From Mansonella perstans (lineage: Eukaryota; Nematoda; Chromadorea; Rhabditida; Onchocercidae), in NCBI GenBank assembly GCA_037074765.1, contig JBAMDO010000174.1, forward strand, positions 58,665-122,664: a stretch of DNA of 64,000 nt, read 5' to 3'. The notes beneath the pieces are model-generated. The model had not been told where the DNA came from, made no database searches, and worked only from the letters and a program-made list of their open reading frames with translations. A program made the translations under genes and the position numbers. Each line of letters starts with the position of its first letter. Position 1 is the first letter of the stretch. Below are positions 38,301-51,174 of this stretch, piece by piece.

Positions 38301-40802
38301 TGAGTAGTAATTAATGAATTTACAAAAGAAAAACTTGAAATAATTACCTGGCTTGTTCACTATTCCACCAATCCGCGGGTAATATTTCCAGGCCATCCCA
38401 ACTCAATATTTCTCCAAACATAACACTATCATCATTGCTACCGGTAGATATTTCAATAACTTTCTGAGCTTTATTCCTCTAAAACTACTCTTTCTTCAAT
38501 AAATTAATTAATTACAAATAATCTAGTCTTATCTTTCGCAAAAGCTAATTAAACAAGTATACTTTGAAATCAGTCAGTTTCGAAACCAGAAAAACTGATT
38601 GAATTTCTCTTTAAGAGTCCTAAAAAAGTCTGATTACTAATCAAATGTATTGATAACTTAACTTCTAGCAAGAAAAGAAATTTATCCGAATATTACTAAA
38701 ATTTTTGCTTTCTTCAAAAATGATTTCATTTTTTTTTTGTGATATATCGATTTTCTTTTACGTGTCAATTTTTATTTATTTGTACTCTGGGGGAATTTTC
38801 TACCTATTCCTTCAATGATTGAATTCAATAATTTAAAGTAAAATACCAATAGTTAAAATCTCAGTAATATTACCTTTTGTGATGAAAATTTTCATGAGTG
38901 AAGACTTTTTTGGTCAAAAAAAACATATACTACAGTTTTGAAAATTTTATATTTTTTTATTAGCTTTATATAAATTTTAAAAATATTTTACTTCTAATTT
39001 TATCAAACATTTGCGTAAATGGTAGTTTTTTTTTTAAAGATATTAAAATAATTGAGTAAAAATTTAAGTAACAAACATTAACCAATTAATTCAAATACTA
39101 AGTAACTGTATTAATTTTCTTTTTTTTCAATTTTATTACTGTTAAGTTTATTTTGACATTCAAGCATTGTTTAATTACTTACATTTAAGAGTAAGCCAAT
39201 TTTTTCTGGTACTTTCAATACTGTTTTGCAAACGGTATCCATAAATGGTATTGCACATATCTTAAAAAACAAAAATTTTAGGCTTATAAGTTTGATGAGT
39301 AGGCAACAACTAATTACTTTGAGATTATGATGGATTTTTGTAGGATTTTGATATTCGCTTGAATTGAACAAATGGATCGATCATACAGCATTGCACCTTA
39401 TCATCCGAAGAAAGCCAATTATATCTTTCGAGATGAGAGAAAAAAAAAATTTTGTCTGCAGTTCAGTAGACCCAAGAAATCTGTAGGCTTTTTCCTTAAA
39501 ATGCATATAACTATAGTAACTAACATTTGCAAGATATGGATCTTTGTATCCTTTAAATAAAATATCATCAACAGATACTTGCAGAAATGGTTGTTGTGAT
39601 TTCAGTGCTACCTGCACTAAAGTTGTAATTGGATTTGAACTAAATTCCACAAATTTCTGAAATAGTTAAAAATTTAAGAAAAATTTTTTTTACATTTCAA
39701 AGTTTTTAAATGTAGAATATTTCAACGATTATTTTATTGAAAAAAAAATAAGAAAAAAGAAAAGAAAGGAAAAAGATCAAAACCTGAAAAATAATATTTG
39801 GAATCCAAATTTTCCGTGTTAATGAACATTCGGCACAGGAAGCATTCTTGTTAAAAGTGAAATTGAGAACATTTTGGTATTTGATTGAATCATTACCAAA
39901 GGAAAGGATATTTTTCCTCAAACTTACTTCATATGCGTATGGACCTATTTGGATTATTTCTGGCTTATCTCCATTTAAAACCTGCAAAATAAACTTGCTA
40001 AGCCAACAGAATGGTAAATGTTTGCTTATTTCATTTTTTTTTTTTTTTTTGTTTTAAATCACATTACTTGGCTTATTTTATTTAAGCATACGTTCAAATT
40101 AATTTTCAATTTATTTGGCATTTAAAATTTTTATTCATAAAAACTTGTTATTCTTTGCCAGTTATCACCTGATACAATAAATCATAGAAGCATCGAATAC
40201 TCTCTAAAAGTTATAATCCGGAAAAATTGCTGATTGTTTGACAAATAATAATTTTGCAAAAGATTTGTTAAATTATTTGAAAGATGCAAACAACAATATG
40301 TTGTGAAAGGATTATTATTTGTTAAGTGCTGTAGAAATGAAAAACCTGATTTGGATTTTGCACAGAGTAAACAGAAATTTCAGAATTGAACTTGTAATCA
40401 GGATTCATCCATAAGTGATATAATTCGTCGTTTTGCGCAATATTCTTTTGCTAAAAATATAAAATTGTCAAACTGAAAATTTTTAAATTCAAAAAATTCA
40501 ACTTATAAAATATTTAGATTTTCCAATACTCATCGTTGCAAAAATAATCCTGAATTTGCAACCATTCAATTGATCAGAAATTTCAGTGCCAAAAAATGTC
40601 CATTCAGGAATTCCAATTGATATATTATCAGTATTTGATTTACCTGATGAATTTTGGTACTGATAAGATCTGGTGTCAGGAATATCATTGAAATTCCAAA
40701 AAATATTAATATAATTCCAGTAATAATGAGGATAATTTGAACTATACGACAACGATGAAAATGCAGCATTTTCATTTTACATTTCTTACCTTCAACTGTC
40801 AT
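35376..40802 (-). CDS. CD36/SCARB-family scavenger receptor (about 529 aa)
   Basis: Twelve exons in phase: 40644-40802, 40346-40450, 39784-39981, 39525-39656, 39183-39260, 38348-38478, 38146-38232, 37493-37689, 37024-37148, 36715-36794, 35968-36163, 35376-35477. The two-membrane-helix layout is typical: N-terminal helix at about 21-43 (IVQIILIITGIILIFFGISM), a large ectodomain, and a C-terminal helix at about 464-494. Family signatures seen are NGDKPEIIQIGPYAYE, GYKDPYLAN, INGTDGG near PF, VPDLCR and a QTGT...RSQINIAMW block near the end. CD36/LIMP-2 relatives bind lipoproteins, lipids or apoptotic cells at the plasma membrane or in lysosomes; which applies here is not visible. The short tail has no obvious lysosomal signal. 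Confidence 0.92.
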
Positions 40803-43800
40803 TGATGATGTAATCTGAAATAATGATAATGTGATAAATATTGATCAATGCTTTTGTCAATCAAATCATATGACATTGATGATTCATTGATATAATAAAC
40901 AGCCATTTAAAGCAATTCATATTTGATTGAGCTAAAATAATTTTGTCGCGGTAAAAATTAAACATTTTTTTTTTCAAACAAAAAAACTGCTTGAACTGAA
41001 TTTTCTTTTTATTTTGTATTATTTAATTTTAATTCATTTCAATTATTCAAATTTCCTTCCGTACAAAAAAGTATGGTAAGATTTTAGCAGAAATAAACTT
41101 TGGATGCTATAAGTTTAGTAATCGTTAATAAAGTTCATTTTTTTTTTTGGAACAGAAATTTTGTCAAATTGTTACACCAGATAAGATTGGTAGCTTGATT
41201 ATGCTACACAGTTTACCTCTTAGATACAGGTAATAAGGTAAATTAAAATATTTGATAGCAGAGTTGAAAAGATTGATGTAGTAATATATGCATGAAGAAA
41301 TTTTTGGAAATAATCATCTTAAGTGAATTTTTTCTTTGAGAATTTGGACCGCAGAATTTTTTGGAGAAAATATTTAATGTACCTCTAAATTAATAGTTTC
41401 GAATTTATCCATTCATTAAAGAAGAAAGGTATTTAAATTATCCACCTTTTTAAATGATATGACTAAAAACTGGATTTTTAAAATAATCGGTGGATGGATG
41501 GATGGATGGGTCGATAAATTGGATAAAATCATTTTACAATTTTGCTAAATCATGAATTCAAAAAAATGAATGATTTGTTAATGAATTTTTAGAACAAAAT
41601 TAAAATTTTAAACATACTCATTTTTTTAATAAATAATTTATATGCCCAATTGGAAAATTAAAAATAAAGAAGCTGTAATAGAAGATAATTAATTATCTGT
41701 AATTTTTGTACGACTAATTACTTATTGGAATCATTATTGCGTCAAAAAACAAAAGCATAAAAATCCTAAAACTAACACCAGAAATTACTGATTGAACAAA
41801 AAGTTACAATTAATTTACAAAAATCATTGAATTAGTATTTACTGGACAAAATCACGTGATGTTACTTATGCTGTATTCTGGTTGGCACGGTTAACGATTT
41901 CAATACCATTTGCAAATAGTACTGAAAGACTTTTGTGATTGTAAGCCACTTGAATATTTTATTAAATCTTACGCGTTTAGCTTAAAAATTATTGCTTTGG
42001 ATTATTTAATAAATGTAGCTGCAAAATTATGGTAATATCCTTTCGAATAAGCCACAAATATTTTTGAAATATTTCTGGCTATAAAATTCTTAAGAGAATA
42101 AATCCTGTTTGAAATTTTTTTTTGTTAACAAAATTCCAACAAATTTTACACGCACTTTGGGAATGATTAAATTTTAGAAAATTTTTTGCTTTACATTTTT
42201 TAACTTTATGATATCAACCTGAAAAATTTTGTAAGAATGCTGAAATTTCAAAACAATCAATCATATATCGTCGTTGTACGAGCAATGTAATTTAATGAAC
42301 ACTTTTATATATCTAAGTTAAAAAGTTGCAAATAATTTGCTAAAATAGTAAACAAAAATAACAAATCGTTATCAATTCGTTGATGTTTACAATTTACAAT
42401 GATATTCGGTATTAATTTTGTAATGCTAAAGCAGCTTCGAATGATTGGCAAAGTTTTAGTCTAACAGCTGATTTAAATTTGAATTGTTAATTTGTCATTC
42501 CAAAGTGGAAAACTTTAGATGGCATTATTTAGATGATTGTTTAATTCATAAATAATTTTTTTTTAACTCAAAAATGATTAAATTAAATTAAAACAATTTT
42601 AATAATTAAAAAGTATACAAAAAGGAATAAAGCAATAAGTTAAAGCAATTTTGAAAATAATATCTTGTAAAAGTATGAGAATTAAAAGGAGTAAAATATT
42701 TTTGGACCTTTTTCATCGATTGCAATTTAATGAGGGCAAGAAATGATTGAGAGAGAGAGAGAGGGAGAGACAGAGGGAGAGGGAAAATTAAAGAGAGATA
42801 GGAGGAATGAGCACATTTCACATATACTGGTTTCAGGATCTAAATTGTATCAGGGAAGGTGGAAGATTGCATTCAATAATAATTACATTTTCGTTCCAAC
42901 CGGTTTCTTGGCTTCAAAATAATTCATTTGTTATTGAGGTTTAGTGAAGAAAAAAAAAAAGTACATACTTTGGCTATAAAAAAGTTTGGCTATAATTATA
43001 TTATAAATTAATGAATAGAAAATAAAAATTAACAAAAAATATTTGTTATTTGTACAAAACTGTACAGTGTTGTAAAAAAAAAAAAAAAAAAACAATTAAT
43101 TGATAATTATTTTGTTGACGTGATAATTTCAAGGAATTATTTGGGAGTATTGATTAAAATGGAAATAAGTATCAGAAAAAAAAAAAAAAAAAAACCGGAT
43201 CACCTGATGATTACATTAAAATACACAGATAGAGATAAGGTTTTAATCAATTTTTCTGCTCTCAAAATATCTTTTCAATTTTTCTTGTTTACAACAATAA
43301 TAAAAAGATATTTCATTAATCAAGCATACGACAAATTTAACATTTGACTAAGTAGTGCTTCATTAATCAACTACTCCATTAATCAAACATACGACAAATT
43401 TAAGATTTGACAACTACTTAAGTAATTAGAAAAAAATTCAAAAAAAAAGGATAAATCTGTAAAGTTAATTGAATAAACTACAACAATAATTAATTCAAGG
43501 GTATTTCACTAATCAAGCATACGACAAATTTAAGATTTAATAGCTATTTAAATAGTTAGAAAATAAGTTCAAAAAAAAAAAGGATAAACCTCTAAAGTTA
43601 ATTGAATAAACTTTTGTTTAGTTCATTCTTCACAATATCAACAACAATTTGCTAAAGATTTCATAAATTTTTCAAATATTTAAACTCTTGAATTTTTATA
43701 GAAAAAGTATAGAGCACAAGTAATGCAAGCGTTCTATGAAACAAGTCAGTTTACATCTGTCAATTGTCAACTGTTACATAGAAAGGCGCAAGTGTCTGGT

Positions 43801-44611
43801 TATGTTTTTTGAGGCCGATCGATGTGATGTAAATTAACTGATTCAATTTTTAAAATTTCACTGTAAAATTTGAGACATAAAATTTTTCGAACTTTTCTTT
43901 GAAATTGCACATTGTCATGTCATGTCATCAACAACTTTACATTACATATCATACATCTTATCAGGTAACCTGTCCTGTACGATAGTTAACAAGTTTTTGA
44001 CATACATAATTGCACGCAAACAAAGTGTTCAATTTTAAATTCTATAAAGTTCTTCAAATGTTTGATGCAATCGCAAACTCTAACTTATTATAATCACTTT
44101 AAATAAATTATTCAGGAAATAAAGAGTGATATTTCACACTGTTAAGAAGATGAGAAATTTTCATAGCAGTACCGCAAGATTAATGCAGAAAAAGCGAAAA
44201 TTTGAGGCGGTGGTTTTTTAATGGTGGTGGTGATGGTGGTGGTGTTGATGTTGGTGATTGTTGTCTGTCATCTGTTGTTAGGCATTTATTGCTCGACAGG
44301 AAATCGGAACGATTTTAATGGTTTAATTTTAATTTGAATTATGGCTGTCATTTAGGTAATGGAATGAATTCTGTGCAATGCGATCATTTTGAAGCATTGT
44401 ATTGAAAAGTGTCAAAATTGGCGAGTAAGTTATTAAGATGTATTATTTTATCACTAATAATTTTTATATGTTATATCATTCATGTCTAAATTGTTTGGAT
44501 AATAGCTTTGGATTATTTCATAGATTTATTCTAATTGCTTCCTATTTTAATAATTTTTCAATTTTCATTCTCTAACTTTGTTGAACAAATTTTAGTCTGC
44601 GATAATTCGAC
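40803..44611. other. Long intergenic region, no gene seen
   Basis: About 3.8 kb between divergent genes. It holds a ggat microsatellite (about 41487-41510), a GA-rich tract (about 42749-42782), A-tracts (43073-43091, 43178-43193), a direct repeat (43310-43600) and a GGTGGTGATG-rich stretch (about 44210-44262). It should include the promoters of the CD36-like and TMX2-like genes. Confidence 0.55.
43310..43600. repeat. Direct repeat with catacgacaaatttaa core (three copies)
   Basis: The core catacgacaaatttaa occurs at about 43325, 43388 and 43518. The last two copies belong to a longer unit of about 130 bp that continues through ttcaaaaaaaaggataaa and taaagttaattgaataaact. Confidence 0.82.
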
Positions 44612-46540
44612 ATGCGATTTGATAAGGCATTAATAGAAGTGAAAAAATTAGCGACAGGTTATTATATTGGTGGTATTATATTATCACTGGCTTTCTTCGT
44701 CCTAAAAGTTACGAATGGCTTATGTACCTTTGTTTTTGGTGTGGAAAATGAATGTGGTCTTGATCGAGTAAGTTTGCTTTCGGGAATTGTTCATATTTTT
44801 AATATTTTTAAAACAAACACTGCATCAGTCTTATTAATTCATCCTTTCTTAGTGTTTGTTCGTGCCAGATCCGAAGCATAATTCAATTTAGTATTATTTG
44901 GTTATGTTAATCTTAGCTTTATTGATCACTGTAAGTACGTATTTTTCAAACTCTCTTCAATGAATTAAATATCATTGAAAGTTCATTAAACAAACACATA
45001 TTTAAAATTGGTTTTCTGATTGAAAAGTTACAAATTTCGTTTATCCTATAATCTGTTACTTAATAATCGGCACTTGTATCTATTATAGAGGGAGCATGAG
45101 ATTATGGTATTCCTTGCAATTATGATATTTTATAAGAATCGGAAAGCAGCAAATTGGATGCACTGTCTTGCGAATGTGTTCTTGTTCTGCAAATTAGCCA
45201 ATATTTTCTTATTTTTGCGAGCTGACCTAATTGCTGGTGTGGTCTATGTCTGTGCTTGTTTGAGTAAGCATATTTCTCGATTTCTTAAGTTTCTCTGTAA
45301 ACACATGTTTAATATTAAATTTCGTGATTTTATTAACAAAAGAATGGTTCATTTTTATCTGAATGAACTTGTTAAAGCTTTTCAAGGTTAGCTGCTCACT
45401 ATAACATTGCATTTGCTTTCTCTATTAAATTATTGTTCGCCGAATAGGTAGATAAAAATATGTGTAGTAATTTTTAGAAGAAAACGATTCTTAAAATATT
45501 CTAATCTTTCAGTTTATTCTAATTAATCTCTCAGTATTTATATAATTTTCTGTAAGATTTCATTTGGTTGAATTGTTCTTGCAAAAATATCAAAAAAAAA
45601 AAGCAAACAAACGATAGTTTTCCATTATTGTAATTCTTGCAGTGCATTCCGTTTTCTGTCCAGAGCCGGTATGTGCAGAATCAGAGAAAATACTTGTTTA
45701 TAACAACACAGAATTATATGTAAGTTTAGACTATCTTTTTTATATTTTGCGCATTTTTTTGGTAATTTATAATTTTTAGGAGGATATTCAACGAAATACA
45801 AAAATTACCTGGTTAATTTATTTTTACACCTCTTGGTCACCGGACTGCAAACATGTTTCTCACGTTTTTGCCGAGTTAAGTGACAGGTAAATCTCTTTTT
45901 CGCATTTCCGAATTCGTTCGAACTTCTGGGACTAATTGTTGAAGATATTAGTTTACTTCCTGATCATATAGCTTTTATGATATTTCTTAAGGTTTCATTT
46001 GCCAAATCTAAGATTTGCTAAATTAGACGTGGGAAGATGGTCGCAGGAAGCAAATAGGTTCCGTATCAATGTGCATCCAACCAGTAGACAATTGCCAACG
46101 GTATATTTAACTTGTTTTAAAATGTTTGATTTCAAATCTTGTAAATGTTAAAATCAAAAATATATATGTTTTCTCTTCAGAACAAGTACAGTTTTAATCG
46201 TTTTTGCAGATTTCATTATTCAAAGAAGGTAAAGAGATACTGCGACGACCTGCAGTGCATAACCGACGTGCTGTGCCTTTCGTTTTCTCTAAAGTAGAAG
46301 GAATTTTTAACATTTCAAGCATAGTCCATTTTAATAAATCTGCTTGTAGTTGGAGAATTTTAAATTTTAATGAAATCGCTTCTGCTCTCGCACTGTTGAA
46401 CAAATTTTGCATGTTTATTCTTTCAGGAAAACTGCATCCTTGCATTCGATCTCATTAATTTATATGAAGAATGCAAATCAAGCATGACGAAGCGTGAAAA
46501 AGAACAGTGCATGAATGACAAATCGAAGAAAGATAAATAA
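44612..46540 (+). CDS. Thioredoxin-related transmembrane protein 2 homologue (273 aa)
   Basis: Seven exons: 44612-44767, 45089-45263, 45643-45719, 45780-45886, 45992-46100, 46210-46293, 46427-46540. Hydrophobic segments lie near 17-33 and in exon 2. A thioredoxin-like fold follows (ITWLIYFYTSWSPDCKHVSH, then LRFAKLDVGRW, RQLPTISLF). The usual CxxC active site is replaced by SPDC, matching the degenerate SNDC of vertebrate TMX2, so strong reductase activity is unlikely. The C-terminus ends KKDK, the same dilysine ER-retrieval ending as TMX2. TMX2 family members act at the ER and its mitochondrial contacts. An acceptor-like attttag ends 16 bases before the ATG. Confidence 0.92.
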
Positions 46541-49500
46541 TGTTGAGTACTTTGTACTGAATTATATTTGCGACCAGCTCTAACGATAAGACTCACCCGT
46601 GAATTCATCCCGAAGTAAAAAGTTATATCTGTAGAATTGATATTTGCCTGGTTTCAGATATGTAGAATTTAATCAGAGTATAGGAAGTGCCATAATTTAG
46701 TATTTATTAATACCTTGTTAATTATGTCTCCACAGTAAATGTTGCTGTAGAGTGAAGGTCTTTTTGATTAAATAAATTATTGATCAATTTGTTTGATCTG
46801 CTACATGATACAGGTTTTTGCATTGCAAACAACAAAAGAATTGGGAAAAGCTGAATTATGATTTAAATCAGGTTATAATTTATTTGTATGTCTTATCAAA
46901 TCTCAAAGGTGCTTGAAGTTAACCTATTTATTACTCTCTCTACTCGACTGAATGAAGGATACCATAAAAAGAAGGACTATACTTTAAGCTGCAAAATGAT
47001 GGATGAGATCGAACTGCATTGATGTGTTGTACTCAATTAAGGTCTATTAATGAATTGTGTCAACTGCTATTGAGTTGTAACACATGGTTAATCCTTTCCG
47101 GATTAAGTATTACATAATATGCATATTGTGACACGATTTACATTGATTGCTTTGCTATTTAGGTTGCTCTAAAATGAATAATTCTTATTAAACATATATC
47201 CTTATGTTTTTCGTTCATTTCAATCATCACATCATTCTGCAATTACACTAATAAATCTTTATGTGTCATTAAAAAATTTCATAATTTGACGGTTTTCTTT
47301 TTCTTGTTAATTTTGTAATATATCTTAAACTAATTCAATTAATGAAAATGTAATTTTAATGAAGAAAATTTTCCGCTGAATTATTGAAGATTTTTAATTA
47401 TTGAAGATTTTTTTTTTTAAAATAAGTTTCGCTTCGTAAAATTCTTAACAGACCTTTTTTTTTTCGTGATAGGAATGATTACTCTATCATTATTATTATT
47501 ATTATTATCATTGCATTGTAAGTCTAAATTGCTTAATTGCTACTCACATAGTTATAAATGAATGACCCTTAAAATACACTGGTATTACTACCAATATGAT
47601 GAACGATGGGTAGTCATTTTTGTTGAAATGAATGAATCCACTTCAATTGACGCAATTGCTTCCTGAATAGTTTGAAAAGGATGTATTTTGGATAGAAATG
47701 CAATGGCTAATTTAACCATTCATATTAACATTTTAATTATACTCCTCTCGCTGCATCATTTATTCATTTTTTTTTTTTTTTTTTTTTTAAATGAGCAAAT
47801 GAAATTACTTTCATCACTTTATATTCCAAATAATTTACATGCGTTTATAAGAGATTTCCTTCCAAATTTTTAAACATTTTCTTTTTATTGCGTCAAAATT
47901 TTAAAACAAAATGTCTTTAAGGACTAAATTAATTCGATCTAATTGTATCAATTAATGTGATTGCAGCTTTGTTGAGCAATAAGCAAAGTGGACAGTTATA
48001 ATTTTAAGATGAAAAATGAGTTGAAAGTGGGCACTTGCAAGTTTGAAAGCTGAGTAATTGATTAAAAAGCAAAACATCAAACATTTTCTTGTTTTGTCAA
48101 AATTTTTAGAATTAAGCAGTAGATTTTATTGACTGTTTGTTTTAAAACTGATCTTAATTTGATCTACTTATTCCATTCTCAGCTGTTTTTTCTTGACAAA
48201 TAATTGGCTATTTTATGCCAGTATAACTTTCAAAAATAACTACTTTGATCTCTTTTACCACTTAAAACGAAATTTGATTAATTTATCTTAAATTATCAAA
48301 TTAATTGCTAATAGATAAATAATTGAAATTTGAGCTATGAACAATATAATCAATTTCCAAACTAATATAATCGTATCCAGGTAGGAAGGATTCAAGTGAC
48401 ACTAGTGATATGCTATTGTATTAGCATCAAATTATCCAATCTTTTCCTTCAATAAATGCATAATTAATTAATTAACTGACCAAAGTTCTGTTATATCCAA
48501 AATGAAGTGTATTGGTCATTTATAATCTTGTTGTAACTCATCGTTACAAATATTCCACTCAATCTAGCTTCTCTTAATTCTTCCTCCTACTTCTCCACCT
48601 CAGCCTATAAAATAAACAAGAAGAACGAAGCCACTGTATTATCATACAGCCAAGCAAATAAAACTGTAATATTCATAAGGTTGATTTATTTCTTAATTAA
48701 TGAGATTTTTATCTCTTGTAAATATCAGTTACTAGAGATGAAGTGGTTAATTAAGTGAGCAAAAAGGTAAGTAATACAAGAAGTATGTAAATAAAGCGTA
48801 AAATAGCAAAATAATTGGTCAAATATAAATTATACTTCTCAATATATATTAGTATTTAAACTTCAGATATAGGCAAACCAGAAAAGTACTATAAGCAATA
48901 TATACTTGTATAGTTATGGTAACCTTATCCACACACCATATGGCATATTATTCTCCTTAGCATAAGTAATCATTTAAGCAAGTGAAGTCTTAACACTTAC
49001 TGTTCGATCATTAGTCCATTAATTCAAGGTAATGCCTTCTCTCTCTCTTTCTCTCTCTACGTAGATAAAATATTTGGAAAATTTTTTGTCTGAAATTCAT
49101 TTAAACATTTCACTGAAGTGTACGACCTATTTGATTATTTTAATGTTTCTTTTTTTTCTAAATAGGCTTTTTTCTGATACTTTTTAAAAAAAGGCTTTTA
49201 GAAGTATAATTGTTAAATTCAATAATATTATCGCGCACCTGCACAATTTCAAAATTGTTTACTAGCAAGGTCATCAATGAAGCTTTTCATCAGTTCTGCA
49301 ACCATTTCATTCGTTTTGCTTAAATTTTATTTAAATTTTTTTACATTTTTAGCAATTTTTGGAAATTTTTTTTTCTTAAATTTCTACACTTTACCTTCAT
49401 TGCTTATTTATTTTCAACCTCATTTTCAGGTGTAATTTATTTCTCTTTACGATCGAAGTGATATGCTAAATTTGCTCTCTCAAATATTTTTGAATAGTTG

Positions 49501-49913
49501 CAAAATTTGACCAAAGGCTACTTTTATTTTTGAACTGCAGAAAAAAAAAATCAATGATTATTACAATTTTGCCATAATTGCTTTTCGTCATTCAGTTAAA
49601 ACTATTGAAGAATTAAAAGAAAATTTTTGATTTCTGTAAAATTTCAATTAATTTTTCCATTCTCAAATATTTGTATAATTAATTAACTAGAAATATTTTA
49701 GTGAATTTTTTTTTGCGTTTTTGAAAAATACAAATTGAATGTGTTTTTTTGTTTCATTAATTTTCAACAAAAATCACAAATTTATATATTATTATTTTGT
49801 TGTTTGTTTATTTTTAATTCATTTTTAAATGAATAAAACCTTCGAGCATTTCTTTTTTTCTTTTTAAGAAATCATTTCAAATTAATAGCACAAAGTATTT
49901 GCAATTTTTTGCT
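46541..49913. other. Intergenic, no gene seen
   Basis: About 3.4 kb of AT-rich DNA with a T-tract (47768-47788), an att/tat microsatellite (about 47494-47510) and a CT-rich tract (about 49038-49058). No conserved exon was recognised. Confidence 0.55.
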
Positions 49914-51174
49914 ATGTCCCAACAATATTTCGCGAAAAATGGGAAGCAAAAACGGCAACGGAAACGACGAGAGAGAAATGTTGTAGTTTATGAATTGAAA
50001 CGTAAGGCAGCAAATGAACGCGAGAGAAAACGAATGTACAGGTAGGTAGAAAGATAATGTACAAATAAGTAGATAAAAAATAATGTAGAGGTAGGTGAAA
50101 AGATACTGTATAGGCTGGTTAAAAAATAGTGCAGTTAAATATTTTGAGATTAGTTAAGAATAATAATCGAAAATTTCTGTTTGCTAAGATGTTTAAAAAA
50201 TAGAAAAAAGAAAAAAAAAAACATTATTATAATCCTTTGAGTCAATTGAATAATTGAAAAACTGCTTTTTCAATTTGATAAAATTTCAATGCGATTAATT
50301 ATAGCATTAATGAAGCTTTTGATAAATTGCGTCATCTTTTGCCATGGCTGTCACATGGTCGAAAGATGAGCAAAGCCTCAACGTTGCATGAGGCCATTCG
50401 ATATATCAAACAGTTAAGCCAATTACTGAACGATGAACCATCTAGTCCAGAGATGGTGTCATCATCATCATCGTATGCTGTTGCAATTAGAACAGAAAAT
50501 CAGCAATCATCTTTGGTCATACCAAATTTTGATGGTACATTGATTCTAAGTATTTTTCAATTAATTAATCTTCATAATTATCACTTTTTTAACTTAATAA
50601 ATTTAAATATGATCGATTTTTTTTTGGATTTTGAGTTGAAATTTTTACTTTCTTTAATGCTTTCTTTTTCCTTTAAATGAAAATTAATTCTTCAATTATT
50701 TTTTTTATATAATTTAAATGCCTGAGAAATAGCAAAATTTATTTCACAGATATCAATTTAAAAATATCTGAATGATTCCCTTCTTTTTTTTTGGTTAAAT
50801 TTTTATTCAATTTCAAAAAACGGAAAAATTATTGCGAAAAAAATAAAGCTGAACGAAATTTCAAATTTTGAAAAAAATCAAGCTAAAAGTATAAAATTTG
50901 AAAATTTCTTGTCTTAAAGAAAAAGAAATGTAATTAGGTATATATGATTTTGTGTTATAAAAAATTTTGCACTTGATTTGTAAAATTTTCAGATCGATTA
51001 CCAATGAAATTTGTTGAACTGTCATGCAGTAAGATACGAAATGATTATGATAGCGTCATCAGGACGGAATATGGTACAATACAAGGTCGATGTAGCAAAA
51101 CATGGATACCTAATACATGTGAAGTTATGGGAAATTTCGACAATTACGATCATCGATATCTAGTTGATCAATGA
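49914..51174 (+). CDS. Small basic helix-loop-helix transcription factor (179 aa)
   Basis: Exons 49914-50041, 50305-50534 and 50993-51174. An N-terminal Arg/Lys-rich stretch (KQKRQRKRRERN) precedes the basic region KRKAANERERKRM, helix 1 (INEAFDKLRHLLPWL), a short loop and helix 2 (KASTLHEAIRYIKQLSQLL). The ANERER core and the KAST...A..YI pattern fit tissue-specific class II bHLH factors that pair with E proteins on E-boxes. It is not close enough to any one subfamily for me to name it (Twist/Fer3, musculin and FIGLA groups share parts). The tail holds a serine run and no other known domain. A further 5-prime exon cannot be excluded. Confidence 0.85.
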
